DNA from: Phycisphaerae bacterium
GTDB taxonomy: Bacteria; Planctomycetota; Phycisphaerae; Phycisphaerales; SM1A02
DNA: 19,056 nucleotides
Assembly: GCA_002718515.1 (NCBI GenBank)
Contig: PBEX01000011.1
Coordinates: 1-19,056, forward strand
Reading direction: 5' to 3'
In this document: positions 5,556 to 13,656 of the stretch, in pieces
Position numbering within the stretch: the first letter of the stretch is position 1
How the letters are laid out: the number at the start of each line of letters is the position of its first letter
Translations under genes and position numbers: made by a program
Notes under the pieces: model-generated
What the model was told of the DNA's origin: nothing
Database searches by the model: none
The model's input: the letters and a program-made list of their open reading frames with translations, nothing else

Positions 5556-8531
5556 CTAATTGAACTTAACTACAAGATAGCCATAACTGCCGAGGCAATC
5601 TACAGTCGCTGATAGAGAGTCGGTAATCATTTTTGAGTGTAAAACTACATTGTCAGACTTTTCTACGACGGTTATTTCACGACCATGATACTCGATAGGA
5701 AGCTCAACTCTATGCGTCTTACTTACATCATGCCAATCAATAAAGTAGTAATCACCAGCTTTACTTTTAACCGGATAGTTAGAAGTCACACCGCTTGACG
5801 GTTTAAAAACATTTCTATAGCCAATAATGCTGTAGCTTTCACCTACAGAAGCTATAAAATCACCTTTATCTAAAATTCGCGGATACATCTTGTCAGTATT
5901 ACCACGAATCTCCCAAGAGCGATTAACTGTATTTTCTATTCTTGTTGCTAAGTCTGCCGAATATACAGGTAAATAACCCATGGAAAAGCATGCGCCTGAT
6001 CCATCATTAAAACCAACAAATCGATCAGGCAATTTGTTTTGCTCTAAACGTTGTGCGTTTAAGTAAATGCTACTCAAACCATTGCTTGATGTTTTATTAG
6101 CTGGCTCTATTAATGAGTAATTAAAATCAACTTCTTGCTGAACAAATGGTACGCACTTAGGAATGTAATAACGGTTAAGCTCTGAACGCATTGCTTGCAA
6201 AAACATCAAATCTTGAACCTCTACTGGCTTAAGAAAAACAAGATCAGAATAGATAGTGCAATCACCGCGCGTATTAAACTCATAGACCATAGAAACCGAG
6301 TATGATGGACTCATGCCCTTGGGCTGAATTTCACCCTCAGCTCTATAGTTTATATACCAGTCTAAAACTTCTTCTCTAGAAAGTATGTCGTAAGTTTCAA
6401 TAAACTTAACCGTACTCTTAAATACGTAACCTTTCTTTTCGGTTACTTCATCTTCATCTACAACAACTTTGATTTTTCTGTTTTGAAAAACAGGGTGAAA
6501 ATCTTTATAACTAATAAAGTTACCTACAAATGAAGATGTGTTTACACCGCCCGAAACATGAGTGAAAGTTCCACTAATTAAATCGTTGGTAGAGTTACTT
6601 ACTTTGTGAGCTAACCACAAAGAATCAGTATCATAAATTCCGAGGATAATAAATTCTTGCCCTGAATTTATGTAAATGCTACCGATATCTGAATCCAATT
6701 TATTATGTGCAGCAACTGCATAGCGCCCCATCTTATAACCATGGTTCGCACCAACTGTTGTTCCTAATACACGATGTGGAGCTACATCATCAGAGCCTGT
6801 TTTAACTACTTGGCCATTAATGTAATCACCGTTAAAATTAAAAACTTTAAACTCATTGATCATGTCCTTTCTAGGGAAAGGCCTAACAACTCTTTTTATT
6901 GTGTCGGTTCCTTGTACACCTAAAATATATGAGTCTTCATTTTCACCATTGAGAACAAAGTTGCTTGATTTAGAAAGCAAGTTGTTTCTAATCTGTTTTC
7001 GGCATTTGTCTGCGGTGTAAACACCTATGAGTCCTTTGTCAAACGATATTGGATTGTCAGATAATGCCAAATAATAACCGCTAGTATATAAATCATTATT
7101 AACTGGTTGTAATGATGATCCAATAGCAAGTTTCACGGTATTTTCACTATTAACCTTACCTGTATGCAGCATTAACTTAGTTTGAGCGTTAACATCTATT
7201 GTTTTATATTGATAACCCTCTAAAATTGTAAGCGAACCATTAGCGTCACTCTGCAGAGTCGTATTAGATGTTGGAAATTCGCCAGAACTAGAATGAATGT
7301 AAAAAGCACTAAAAACATACTTTTCGTTTAAGTTTTCTAATTCCGGCGTAATAACAAACTCATTGCCACCAACTCTTAAATTTAAACCACGATACAAACC
7401 TTTTTGTTTAAATTCGTCTATATCTAAATTAACAACATTAGAGCCTGAACGGCGTACGGGGTCTGAACTAACAAAGTCACCGTTATCCAAAATATTTTGG
7501 TACGAATCAGCACTAACTTTTGAAATGTCCTCGGCTAAACCATTTTGACCATAATTTTGTATTAATTGAGTTACACCCTCAGTATTTTGATAATCAGAAT
7601 CACCTGAAACTCTATACATACTCAGTCTGTACTTATCTTCAATTAACAATTGAGATAACACTGCTTTAATATCAAAAGGTGCTGATTTTATAACGCCGAA
7701 AAATCCTGTGGCAAATCGAGTGTAATCAACAGGCGATGTAGATGTGCCTACAAGTAGATTTGTATCTCCATCACTATTAATTTGCCCGTAGGCATAAACG
7801 ATAATTAAATTTTCAGAAAGTTGTATGTAACCTTGAGAATAATTAGACAGTGCTGTCAATGCGCCTTGTGGACTCTCTGAAAGAAGAACATTGCCTGTAA
7901 GCTGTCCGTTCAAAATAGGCAAGTTCTCAGCGTTTTCTGAATACATTAAAAAGCTACCAGCTGCATACATACCATTAATATTCGTATTTGTTGATGCTCT
8001 AGCAAAGTTATTTGCTAAATTCCAACGTACGCCGCGCTTGTAACCACGACTTAATAAATCACTTTGTGTATCAAAATCAACAAAGGGAACAGTTGAACGC
8101 ATGTCTGGGGTAGAACCGATAAAGTCTCCACCTTCAATCTGGTTAACAAAAAGTTCATCAACAATGGTGCTATAAAGAGCATCTAACGCTTTATCGTTTG
8201 GGTAAGTCTTCTCGTACTTCGCTGTTCCAGAATCATTTTTGTATAGTTTTAAAAACGCTTTATCATCACCGCTAACAACAGAGAAATACTGGCCTGATGT
8301 AGTAGCTGCAAGACCTGCACTGGTTGTCTCATACTTTACTGCATCAATATCCGCAGCTGCGTCAACAACTAATTGAACAACTGAGTTTAATGTATCAATT
8401 ATGTGCTTGGTGATACTTGGTTTTTGCTCTCCATCAATTAAAACTGTGGCGTTCTCATCACCTTTTAATAAATCATTTAACTGGCTAATAGCCAGCTCTA
8501 ACTCTGATGTTAATTGAAAAAAATCACTCAT
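5556..8531 (-). CDS. Large tail fibre / receptor-binding-like protein with internal repeats
   Basis: This 991-residue protein is probably the host-recognition fibre or spike. The N-terminus (1-60) is helical. Residues 71-104 (SAGLAATTSGQYFSVVS, then FLKLYKNDSGTAKY) match the recurrent segment seen near the N-termini of many tail fibres and tailspikes. Residues about 135-290 and 351-500 look like two diverged copies of one beta-rich module: each opens with GDF followed by a small residue and S, and each contains an alignable stretch (LVGTSTSPVDYTRFATGFFG near 260-279; LAIGSSLQPVNNDLYTSGYY near 468-487). A third GDFIAS motif at 890 opens the C-terminal part. No catalytic motif for polysaccharide cleavage was recognised. 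Its place between the M-like and L-like genes is unusual for a lambda-type operon. Sampled lines look more A/T-rich than flanking genes. Confidence 0.75.
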   Translation of the reverse strand: MSDFFQLTSELELAISQLNDLLKGDENATVLIDGEQKPSITKHIIDTLNSVVQLVVDAAADIDAVKYETTSAGLAATTSGQYFSVVSGDDKAFLKLYKNDSGTAKYEKTYPNDKALDALYSTIVDELFVNQIEGGDFIGSTPDMRSTVPFVDFDTQSDLLSRGYKRGVRWNLANNFARASTNTNINGMYAAGSFLMYSENAENLPILNGQLTGNVLLSESPQGALTALSNYSQGYIQLSENLIIVYAYGQINSDGDTNLLVGTSTSPVDYTRFATGFFGVIKSAPFDIKAVLSQLLIEDKYRLSMYRVSGDSDYQNTEGVTQLIQNYGQNGLAEDISKVSADSYQNILDNGDFVSSDPVRRSGSNVVNLDIDEFKQKGLYRGLNLRVGGNEFVITPELENLNEKYVFSAFYIHSSSGEFPTSNTTLQSDANGSLTILEGYQYKTIDVNAQTKLMLHTGKVNSENTVKLAIGSSLQPVNNDLYTSGYYLALSDNPISFDKGLIGVYTADKCRKQIRNNLLSKSSNFVLNGENEDSYILGVQGTDTIKRVVRPFPRKDMINEFKVFNFNGDYINGQVVKTGSDDVAPHRVLGTTVGANHGYKMGRYAVAAHNKLDSDIGSIYINSGQEFIILGIYDTDSLWLAHKVSNSTNDLISGTFTHVSGGVNTSSFVGNFISYKDFHPVFQNRKIKVVVDEDEVTEKKGYVFKSTVKFIETYDILSREEVLDWYINYRAEGEIQPKGMSPSYSVSMVYEFNTRGDCTIYSDLVFLKPVEVQDLMFLQAMRSELNRYYIPKCVPFVQQEVDFNYSLIEPANKTSSNGLSSIYLNAQRLEQNKLPDRFVGFNDGSGACFSMGYLPVYSADLATRIENTVNRSWEIRGNTDKMYPRILDKGDFIASVGESYSIIGYRNVFKPSSGVTSNYPVKSKAGDYYFIDWHDVSKTHRVELPIEYHGREITVVEKSDNVVLHSKMITDSLSATVDCLGSYGYLVVKFN

Positions 8532-8534
8532 TTT

Positions 8535-8990
8535 TTATTCCAAATAGTTATTTACGCTGTTAGATATACTTCCAACAAAATCAGAAAGCGTGTTCGGTCT
8601 AAGTGCGCTAATTGCCGCTTGTTCCTCAGTCGCTACTGTGTACTTTCTTATTTCAATTGAAGTTTGATATTCCCATCGGCCTGAACCTAGCGGCTTGAAA
8701 TTCTCAAAGGGGGATTTAATAAACCGAACTTGATGATCAACTAACCCTCTTGGAGTTAACACTTTCATTAAAAACCAAGTTGCACCCACTATTTCAACAA
8801 AGCCCTCAAAAACGTTTGCTTGGTTACGACTTAAACGCCACGTAGCAGCCATCATGGTTGGTACGCTGTCGTAAAGTTGCCGCTGTCTTGCGCGGCCACT
8901 GCCCATTTCGGTGCGTAATGTGTTTGATTGCTGCTTAAACGAAGTGCTGCTTAAAATTGGGTACTTTAAAATTTTAGGGTATTCAATCAC
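8535..8990 (-). CDS. Minor tail tip protein, lambda M-like
   Basis: This 151-residue protein directly follows the tape measure gene, the position of lambda M. Its layout resembles that family: an N-terminal strand region with a polar loop (TEMGSGRARQRQLYDSVP), then TWRLSRNQANVFEGFVEI with the conserved pattern of an aromatic-rich edge, WFLMKVLTP, and a terminal strand with WEYQTSIEIR. M-type proteins help build the tail tip ring onto the tape measure complex. It is longer than lambda M (109 residues), the extra length lying in a helical C-terminal tail. The assignment rests on position and pattern. Confidence 0.6.
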   Translation of the reverse strand: MIEYPKILKYPILSSTSFKQQSNTLRTEMGSGRARQRQLYDSVPTMMAATWRLSRNQANVFEGFVEIVGATWFLMKVLTPRGLVDHQVRFIKSPFENFKPLGSGRWEYQTSIEIRKYTVATEEQAAISALRPNTLSDFVGSISNSVNNYLE

Positions 8991-8993
8991 ACG

Positions 8994-11168
8994 TTACCTC
9001 CCTTGACGTTGAACGCCGTAAACACCTTCTAAGGTGGAGGCAATGTCACCGCCAAAACTAATGTTTGAAACAAACACGTTTATGATGTCTTCTTCACCCA
9101 TTTTGTTTTGCTCGTACTGGCCAGCGCGGCTTGCGTCTTCAATTAGGTTTACAGTTACGTTTGAACCTGATCCACCGGTATTGATTTTTTCAGCCGCTTT
9201 TGACACTTCCACATTTTGCTTAGGTGACAATACTGATTCACCGCGTTGCAAAAAGTAGGTGGCATCATCACGAACGTAGCCAAGACCACCGTGCGCAATA
9301 CCTTGGGGCATTGGCTGGTTTTTAATGGCCATGACATTCATCATACCCATGGCAGTAATCGCACCAGCTGCAATTGGGCCAGCAATTGGCCCCAGCTCTA
9401 GCGCCTTACTCGCTGCCACAAACGTACTAACAAGGGCTTGCCCTGCCGATACCATCTGGTGCAGCCTAAAGGCTTTTTTACTGCTCTGTGCGGCTTGTGA
9501 CGTTAACTGGCCACCAATCTCAAGGCCAATTGCAACCCGGTCAGCACCCGATGCACGATCCATCTCAACAAACTGGTTTACCATTTGGCCGTATTGGCCT
9601 GTATGTTTAAGTTGAATGTTTCGCTTACGGTCTGCGTGGGCGGCTTCTTCGGCTTCTAGGCGGGTGTGATAACCTTGTAACTCGGCTATTTCTTGGTTCC
9701 AACGGTCACGGCGTTGCTGGTCTTCTAGCTGCCTTGCTTCGTTGGCACGTTGTACACGCTTGGCTAATTCGTCATTTTCAATTTGAGTGATGCGCTCTTC
9801 ATGCGCTTGTTTGCTTTGTTCAAGCAATACATCACGTTCAAACTGATTAATTTTGCCAGCAGCCCATGCTTGGTCTATCCATTGATCACGTTGCGCGTAA
9901 TGATTTTTTTCGACATCAATTTCTGATGCCAGTGCATCACGTACACGCTGTAGATTTTTGGCTGCTTGTTCGGCATCAGCCAGCGGGTTAGTTGGCTTTT
10001 TAAAGCCTGTTTTAACCGCGTCTGCGCCGCCTTGACTACTAATTTCGGTAGTATCTGGTGTGGGTTGTGTATTGCTGCCACCATTGCCATCCCACACGCT
10101 ACCAAAACGCAATTTTGTATAACGCTTTTGATTCTCTTCAAGGCGCTCATTTACTTCATCAATGCTTTTTTTAATCTTCTCAACGACTTCTTGGTTCGTA
10201 CCAGAAAACATTGAGAAAATACCGTGGCTATAACCATACTTAGGGCCACTTTCGTATTTTTTTAATTCAGCATTAAGCTCGGCAAGGGCTTCTTTATCTT
10301 CGGTGATTTTTAACGCTAGGCCATTTTCAGTTAGCGGATCATCACGCAATGAATCAAACGCTAAGGTGACGTTATCAGCCCAATCTTTAAAGTAATCACT
10401 AATTTCTTGAACAACGGGTGTAAGTGCTATCAAGCTGTTGCGTAACGCAATGCCGCTGGTAGCGCTTATTTCTTTCATTGTTTTATCTAGTTCGCGACTT
10501 TCCTTTATCATGTCTTCATTTAGCGCGCCGCCAAATTCATCCATGCTGTTCGCAAGTTCAATAAAACTTTTTGCACCATCGTCTGCCACTTCTGACAAGC
10601 GTTGGCCCGTATCACCAGCTATTTGTTGTAAATAAAGATTTCGCTCGGTTTGCGAGTTAACCTGAGACAGCGCCTCCATCATTTTGATGAACATTTCATC
10701 GGGCTTTAAACCCTTAAATTCATCAACACTGATGTTAAGCTGCTCGAACATATCAAGCGCTTCACCACTACCTATGGTTAAAAGCTCAGTAATACGCTCA
10801 CTGGTATCAGATAGTAACTGGCTAAATTCATCTTGCCCTACGCCATACTGACTCGCAGCAAAAGCCAATTTATCGAATCGGGTGGTGTTCACATCAAGCG
10901 AACGTGCCACCCTATCCATTTCTGTAACCGCCTTGGCATTTTCTGCCGCCATAGCTGAAATAGATGTAACACCCGCTGCTACAGATAAAGCAAGGCCAGC
11001 TGCCGCCCCTTTGACCAGATCAAAGCTTTTTTGACTGCTAAACATTGCATCATTCGTTTTACGCGCAAAAGTATTGGCGCTGTTAGATGCGGTTTCTAAG
11101 TCTGCCTTAAAGCCCTTACCATCGGCAACGAGCTTTACTATTAGGTCTTGTACGCTTTTTGTTGACAC
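8994..11168 (-). CDS. Tail length tape measure protein
   Basis: This 724-residue protein sets tail length and is carried inside the tail tube for release at infection. It is long, helical and Ala/Gln/Glu-rich, with a hydrophobic segment at about 54-80 (AAAGLALSVAAGVTSISAMA), long charged coiled-coil regions in the middle (roughly 270-350 and 400-500), a second hydrophobic segment near 590-617 (GPIAGPIAAGAITAMGMMNV) and the characteristic ending GIAHGGLGYVRDDATYFLQR with GESVLSP. The start is GTG at 11166-11168, one base after the stop of the chaperone extension, with no strong Shine-Dalgarno sequence. At about 0.15 nm per residue the tail would be roughly 105-110 nm (inference from the known scaling). 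Confidence 0.95.
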   Translation of the reverse strand: MSTKSVQDLIVKLVADGKGFKADLETASNSANTFARKTNDAMFSSQKSFDLVKGAAAGLALSVAAGVTSISAMAAENAKAVTEMDRVARSLDVNTTRFDKLAFAASQYGVGQDEFSQLLSDTSERITELLTIGSGEALDMFEQLNISVDEFKGLKPDEMFIKMMEALSQVNSQTERNLYLQQIAGDTGQRLSEVADDGAKSFIELANSMDEFGGALNEDMIKESRELDKTMKEISATSGIALRNSLIALTPVVQEISDYFKDWADNVTLAFDSLRDDPLTENGLALKITEDKEALAELNAELKKYESGPKYGYSHGIFSMFSGTNQEVVEKIKKSIDEVNERLEENQKRYTKLRFGSVWDGNGGSNTQPTPDTTEISSQGGADAVKTGFKKPTNPLADAEQAAKNLQRVRDALASEIDVEKNHYAQRDQWIDQAWAAGKINQFERDVLLEQSKQAHEERITQIENDELAKRVQRANEARQLEDQQRRDRWNQEIAELQGYHTRLEAEEAAHADRKRNIQLKHTGQYGQMVNQFVEMDRASGADRVAIGLEIGGQLTSQAAQSSKKAFRLHQMVSAGQALVSTFVAASKALELGPIAGPIAAGAITAMGMMNVMAIKNQPMPQGIAHGGLGYVRDDATYFLQRGESVLSPKQNVEVSKAAEKINTGGSGSNVTVNLIEDASRAGQYEQNKMGEEDIINVFVSNISFGGDIASTLEGVYGVQRQGR

Positions 11169-11169
11169 T

Positions 11170-11475
11170 TTATAGCCCGTCTATGATTGCAAGTTGTTGT
11201 TCTGGGGTTTGCTCTTGGCTTGGCGCCAGTGAAAAGTCTTTTAGCTTAAGTGGTTTTCTAACGTTGCCTGATGTGTTCGCTATTACAGTAGCAAGGTTTG
11301 AAAAGTAATAGTCTTGTACGGCAAAACCATCTGGCTCTAAATCTAAGAAGTCGAGCCAGTCCTGCATCAAGCTTGATGGCATTTGTTCGAGCAAACCATC
11401 TACATCCCAAATGCCAAATAGCTTGGCAACTCGGAATGCACTTAAACGATTTGGGAGTTCAGCTAGCCGATTTAC
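11170..11475 (-). CDS. Tail assembly chaperone T extension, reached by -1 frameshift
   Basis: This 101-codon frame has no credible start of its own and is open without a stop back to the slippery site that ends the upstream chaperone gene. After the slip it begins VNRLAELPNRLSAFR and ends AIIDGL. It corresponds to the T part of lambda G-T, which recruits tail tube subunits while G coats the tape measure. The fused product would be about 230 residues (129 + 101). The frame offset is exactly -1 relative to the upstream gene. Initiation at the in-frame TTG at 11394 is possible but would make only a fragment. It abuts the tape measure gene, as in lambda. Confidence 0.88.
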   Translation of the reverse strand, partial: VNRLAELPNRLSAFRVAKLFGIWDVDGLLEQMPSSLMQDWLDFLDLEPDGFAVQDYYFSNLATVIANTSGNVRKPLKLKDFSLAPSQEQTPEQQLAIIDGL

Positions 11476-11861
11476 TTTTTTTCAGCAGCGTCTTTATTTC
11501 GATTTTCAGTGGTAAGGTGTTCAAGTCCTGACAATTCACAAATTGCGTCATGCATAATCATTAAGTTGGTATCACCTAATGACATCAGCTCATCACGATC
11601 TGTTTGATTTGAAATCTCAAACTCAGGTTTTAACGTTTCTGCATCACGCAAGCCGTGACAAACAATCGACAATGTTAAAATTGCATAATGATTGCTTTTA
11701 ATTTCACCGCTGTTTTGCAATTTGATTACTTGATTTAAATAATCAAGCACTAAAGCTCTGCCTTTTGCATCAAGTTCATAAACACGAATTTTACCGTTCG
11801 ATAGCTCGACTTCTTTACTGGCGAGTGGTGCAGCAGCTCTTAATTGATCACGTAAACTCAT
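11472..11861 (-). CDS. Tail assembly chaperone, lambda G-like
   Basis: This 129-residue protein starts at ATG 11861 (MSLRDQLRAAAPLASKEVEL), where its ATG shares a base with the stop of the tube protein gene (TAATG). An upstream in-frame ATG at 11876 would add five residues inside that gene. G-type proteins coat the tape measure during assembly and are absent from the mature tail. The protein has the usual pattern: an N-terminal strand pair around VELSNGKIRVYELDAKGRA, then helices, and a Lys/Glu/Asp-rich C-terminus ending in the slippery sequence that makes the longer G-T product. Sequence similarity to lambda G is not obvious by eye; position and frameshift carry the call. Confidence 0.88.
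   Translation of the reverse strand: MSLRDQLRAAAPLASKEVELSNGKIRVYELDAKGRALVLDYLNQVIKLQNSGEIKSNHYAILTLSIVCHGLRDAETLKPEFEISNQTDRDELMSLGDTNLMIMHDAICELSGLEHLTTENRNKDAAEKK
11475..11481 (-). promoter_or_regulatory. Programmed -1 ribosomal frameshift site A AAA AAG
   Basis: Read on the - strand, the codons at the end of the chaperone gene are GAA AAA AAG TAA, giving the slippery heptamer A AAA AAG (the same heptamer used by E. coli dnaX) with the zero-frame stop directly after it. A one-base backward slip enters the open T frame. Only a weak downstream stem was seen (AACTC at 11455-11459 with GAGTT at 11428-11432). The general arrangement is conserved across long-tailed phages. Confidence 0.88.
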
Positions 11862-12322
11862 TATACTTCCACCCATGTGCCGCGCTCGATTTTGCCAGAA
11901 AGTTTGAACTTAAACTCTTGAGTCATGTTCTCGTTAGCGGGTAAAGGCTCGCTTACACCAGTAATAATGGCTTTAAACTTACGCGTTGGATTGCCTGTAA
12001 TTGGGTAATGCATTTCATACAGGCCCATGTGCTTTTCATCGTCATCGATGTTGGCAGCATAAAACTCGTCTTCCATTTCTTTGGCTTGGACGTTTTCAGC
12101 CTTTTTAAACTTAATTTTTACGGTTAACTCACCAGGTTCTAACTGGCCGCGTTCATACGTACGTGCATCACCATCGTCTTCGCATGCGTATGTGGTGTCT
12201 TCTTCTGTGTCTCGCGTTGGTGACAGACCATCAATTTCGATGATTTCACCAACTAAGTTACTGGTTTCAACTTCGGCAACCGTAGTTACACGATGAAATT
12301 TAGTGCGTTTACCTAGTGCCAT
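11861..12322 (-). CDS. Major tail tube protein (lambda V equivalent)
   Basis: This 153-residue protein should polymerise into the tail tube. It is beta-rich, with segments such as VGEIIEIDGLSPTRDTEEDT, GELTVKIKFKK and RKFKAIITGVSEPLPANENM, the last resembling the conserved end of long-tailed phage tube proteins. Lambda V is 246 residues because it carries a C-terminal Ig-like domain; this protein ends after the tube domain. It lies between the U-like gene (nine-base gap) and the chaperone gene (TAATG overlap), the correct place. A good start context precedes ATG 12322. Confidence 0.85.
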   Translation of the reverse strand: MALGKRTKFHRVTTVAEVETSNLVGEIIEIDGLSPTRDTEEDTTYACEDDGDARTYERGQLEPGELTVKIKFKKAENVQAKEMEDEFYAANIDDDEKHMGLYEMHYPITGNPTRKFKAIITGVSEPLPANENMTQEFKFKLSGKIERGTWVEV

Positions 12323-12331
12323 GATGGCTCC

Positions 12332-12748
12332 TTAATTGTCAAAAATAACGTCAAATTCAAGTTCCATTAAACCGAGTGTTGCGGTTGACTCGGTTACATA
12401 GTCATACCCAGAAAACTGGCAGCTTTCGACTAAGCCATTTAAATCTGGATTACCTTCCATGGTTTTAATTACTGGTTCGCTTAGGTCATCAAGCGCCCCA
12501 TCAATGTCTGCTTTTGCAGTAGCAAATAACTGGATCACTAATTTTGTTTCGTGGTTGTCCGAACTGTGTTCCGGGTTAACTTCGCCCCGCTCAAAAAATA
12601 CCGATGCAGCTGGAAATTCATCATCACCAAGACCTGTTACTCTGTAGCTAAATACATTCAGCTCATTGAATACCAGTGTGTCATCTTCGTGTTTTGCTGC
12701 TCTAAGAAGTTGAGCCACTTCTTTTCTTATTTGTTTGTTTATTTTCAT
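12332..12748 (-). CDS. Tail terminator protein, lambda U-like
   Basis: This 138-residue protein matches lambda U (131 residues) in length and place. It caps the growing tail tube and forms the joint to the head. The sequence fits a mixed alpha/beta fold: an N-terminal helix (about 3-18), strands around LVFNELNVFSYRVTG, a long charged turn (VNPEHSSDNHETKLVIQL), a helix near 79-100 and final strands with LGLMELEFDVIFDN. The start overlaps the stop of the Z gene in an ATGA junction. The nine-base gap to the tube gene holds a ribosome binding site for that gene. Confidence 0.78.
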   Translation of the reverse strand: MKINKQIRKEVAQLLRAAKHEDDTLVFNELNVFSYRVTGLGDDEFPAASVFFERGEVNPEHSSDNHETKLVIQLFATAKADIDGALDDLSEPVIKTMEGNPDLNGLVESCQFSGYDYVTESTATLGLMELEFDVIFDN

Positions 12749-13347
12749 TTGCTCAACTTATCGATTCGGTATTTAAGATCTTTTACTAGCAAGCTTGGGA
12801 AATACTCGCTCACTATGTACTTGCTGTGTTTGTCAGCTGCTTCAGTAATGCTTCCGCTAATTGGTATTTTTGCTAAATCAATCGGGTAACGTTTAGAAGT
12901 CTTACGCTGTAAGATATGCCAGCGACCGCTATCTAGCCGCTGTAAAAATGCGTTAGCAAATACATGACGGCCAACACGAATGGCAGTGTTGCCGCTGTGC
13001 TGTCTTTTTGCATAGCGCCCACGCTTATCACGCTGAGCACTACTTACTAAATACTGTTTGTTTTTACGCTTAATTTGCGTACGTGCTTCGCCAATGTGTA
13101 TGGCTGGAATGGCTGTTCGGCCAATGATAACTACAGCAGCACCCTGTTTTTTACGCTGTATCACGCGAATTTTGCGCTTAATCAATGATGATTTAAGGCG
13201 CTCTTTTTTAGCGGTGTCACGGCTAACCAATGTACTCAAACGCTTTGAGCTTCGGTTTAAGGCGCGGTTTCTGGCAAAAAGGGCTTGTCGGCTGTTTAGC
13301 TCGTTTAGTTTGCGTTCGAGCTGCTTGGCTTGCTGCTGTAGTTCCAT
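12745..13347 (-). CDS. Minor tail protein Z / tail completion protein
   Basis: This very basic 200-residue protein corresponds to lambda Z (192 residues), needed for completion of the tail and for positioning DNA at the connector. The N-terminus is a long basic helix (about 1-60) with repeated Arg/Lys and Leu. A central region KKQGAAVVIIGRTAIPAIHI follows, then QRDKRGRYAKRQHSG with many basic residues, and the C-terminal part ends YRIDKLSK. The high positive charge fits contact with DNA. The gene starts immediately after the FII-like stop and overlaps the U-like start by four bases. Confidence 0.82.
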   Translation of the reverse strand: MELQQQAKQLERKLNELNSRQALFARNRALNRSSKRLSTLVSRDTAKKERLKSSLIKRKIRVIQRKKQGAAVVIIGRTAIPAIHIGEARTQIKRKNKQYLVSSAQRDKRGRYAKRQHSGNTAIRVGRHVFANAFLQRLDSGRWHILQRKTSKRYPIDLAKIPISGSITEAADKHSKYIVSEYFPSLLVKDLKYRIDKLSK

Positions 13348-13656
13348 TTAGTTCACCAACTGAATAATGAGATCACCGGCTCTTACTTTGGCTGAGTGAA
13401 TTGAGAATACTTCGCCAGTGCTAACGCGGGTAATTGACTCGCGGTTCTTGCGTGGCTTTGGCCCTTGCCAATTAGCAAATGGCACACTCAATTCATAACC
13501 CAAGGTTTCAGCGCCATCTAAAAAAATAGGTGTGTCACCGATCACCCCTTCAAAGTTGGGCCGTTCAATCTCTGATTGTATAGAGAAGGTTTCACCAAAA
13601 TGTGCCTGATCAATTGAATCAATCTGGCGCATTAAGTCATCAAACTTAAGCGTCAT
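13348..13656 (-). CDS. Head-tail joining protein, lambda FII-like
   Basis: This 102-residue protein lies in the FII position (lambda FII is 117 residues), between the FI-like and Z genes. It should form the connector ring onto which finished tails attach. It starts with a helix (MTLKFDDLMRQIDSIDQAHFG), followed by beta-rich sequence, a proline- and basic-rich loop (NWQGPKPRKNRESITRV) and the ending RAGDLIIQLVN. It overlaps the preceding gene by 11 bases. The identification rests on position, size and pattern. Confidence 0.7.
   Translation of the reverse strand: MTLKFDDLMRQIDSIDQAHFGETFSIQSEIERPNFEGVIGDTPIFLDGAETLGYELSVPFANWQGPKPRKNRESITRVSTGEVFSIHSAKVRAGDLIIQLVN

Noticed and set aside
5556..8531. 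Polysaccharide depolymerase assignment for the fibre-like protein
   Set aside because: No beta-helix repeat pattern or catalytic motif could be recognised; the evidence supports only a fibre or receptor-binding role.
9325..9615. Rightward frame of 96 codons with a hydrophobic N-terminus
   Set aside because: It is the complement of the Ala/Gly-rich end of the tape measure gene and has no start signals.
12551..12889. Rightward frame of 112 codons with Cys/Phe-rich hydrophobic sequence
   Set aside because: It lies antisense to the U-like and Z genes, both supported by position and overlap; the hydrophobicity is a by-product of the opposite strand.
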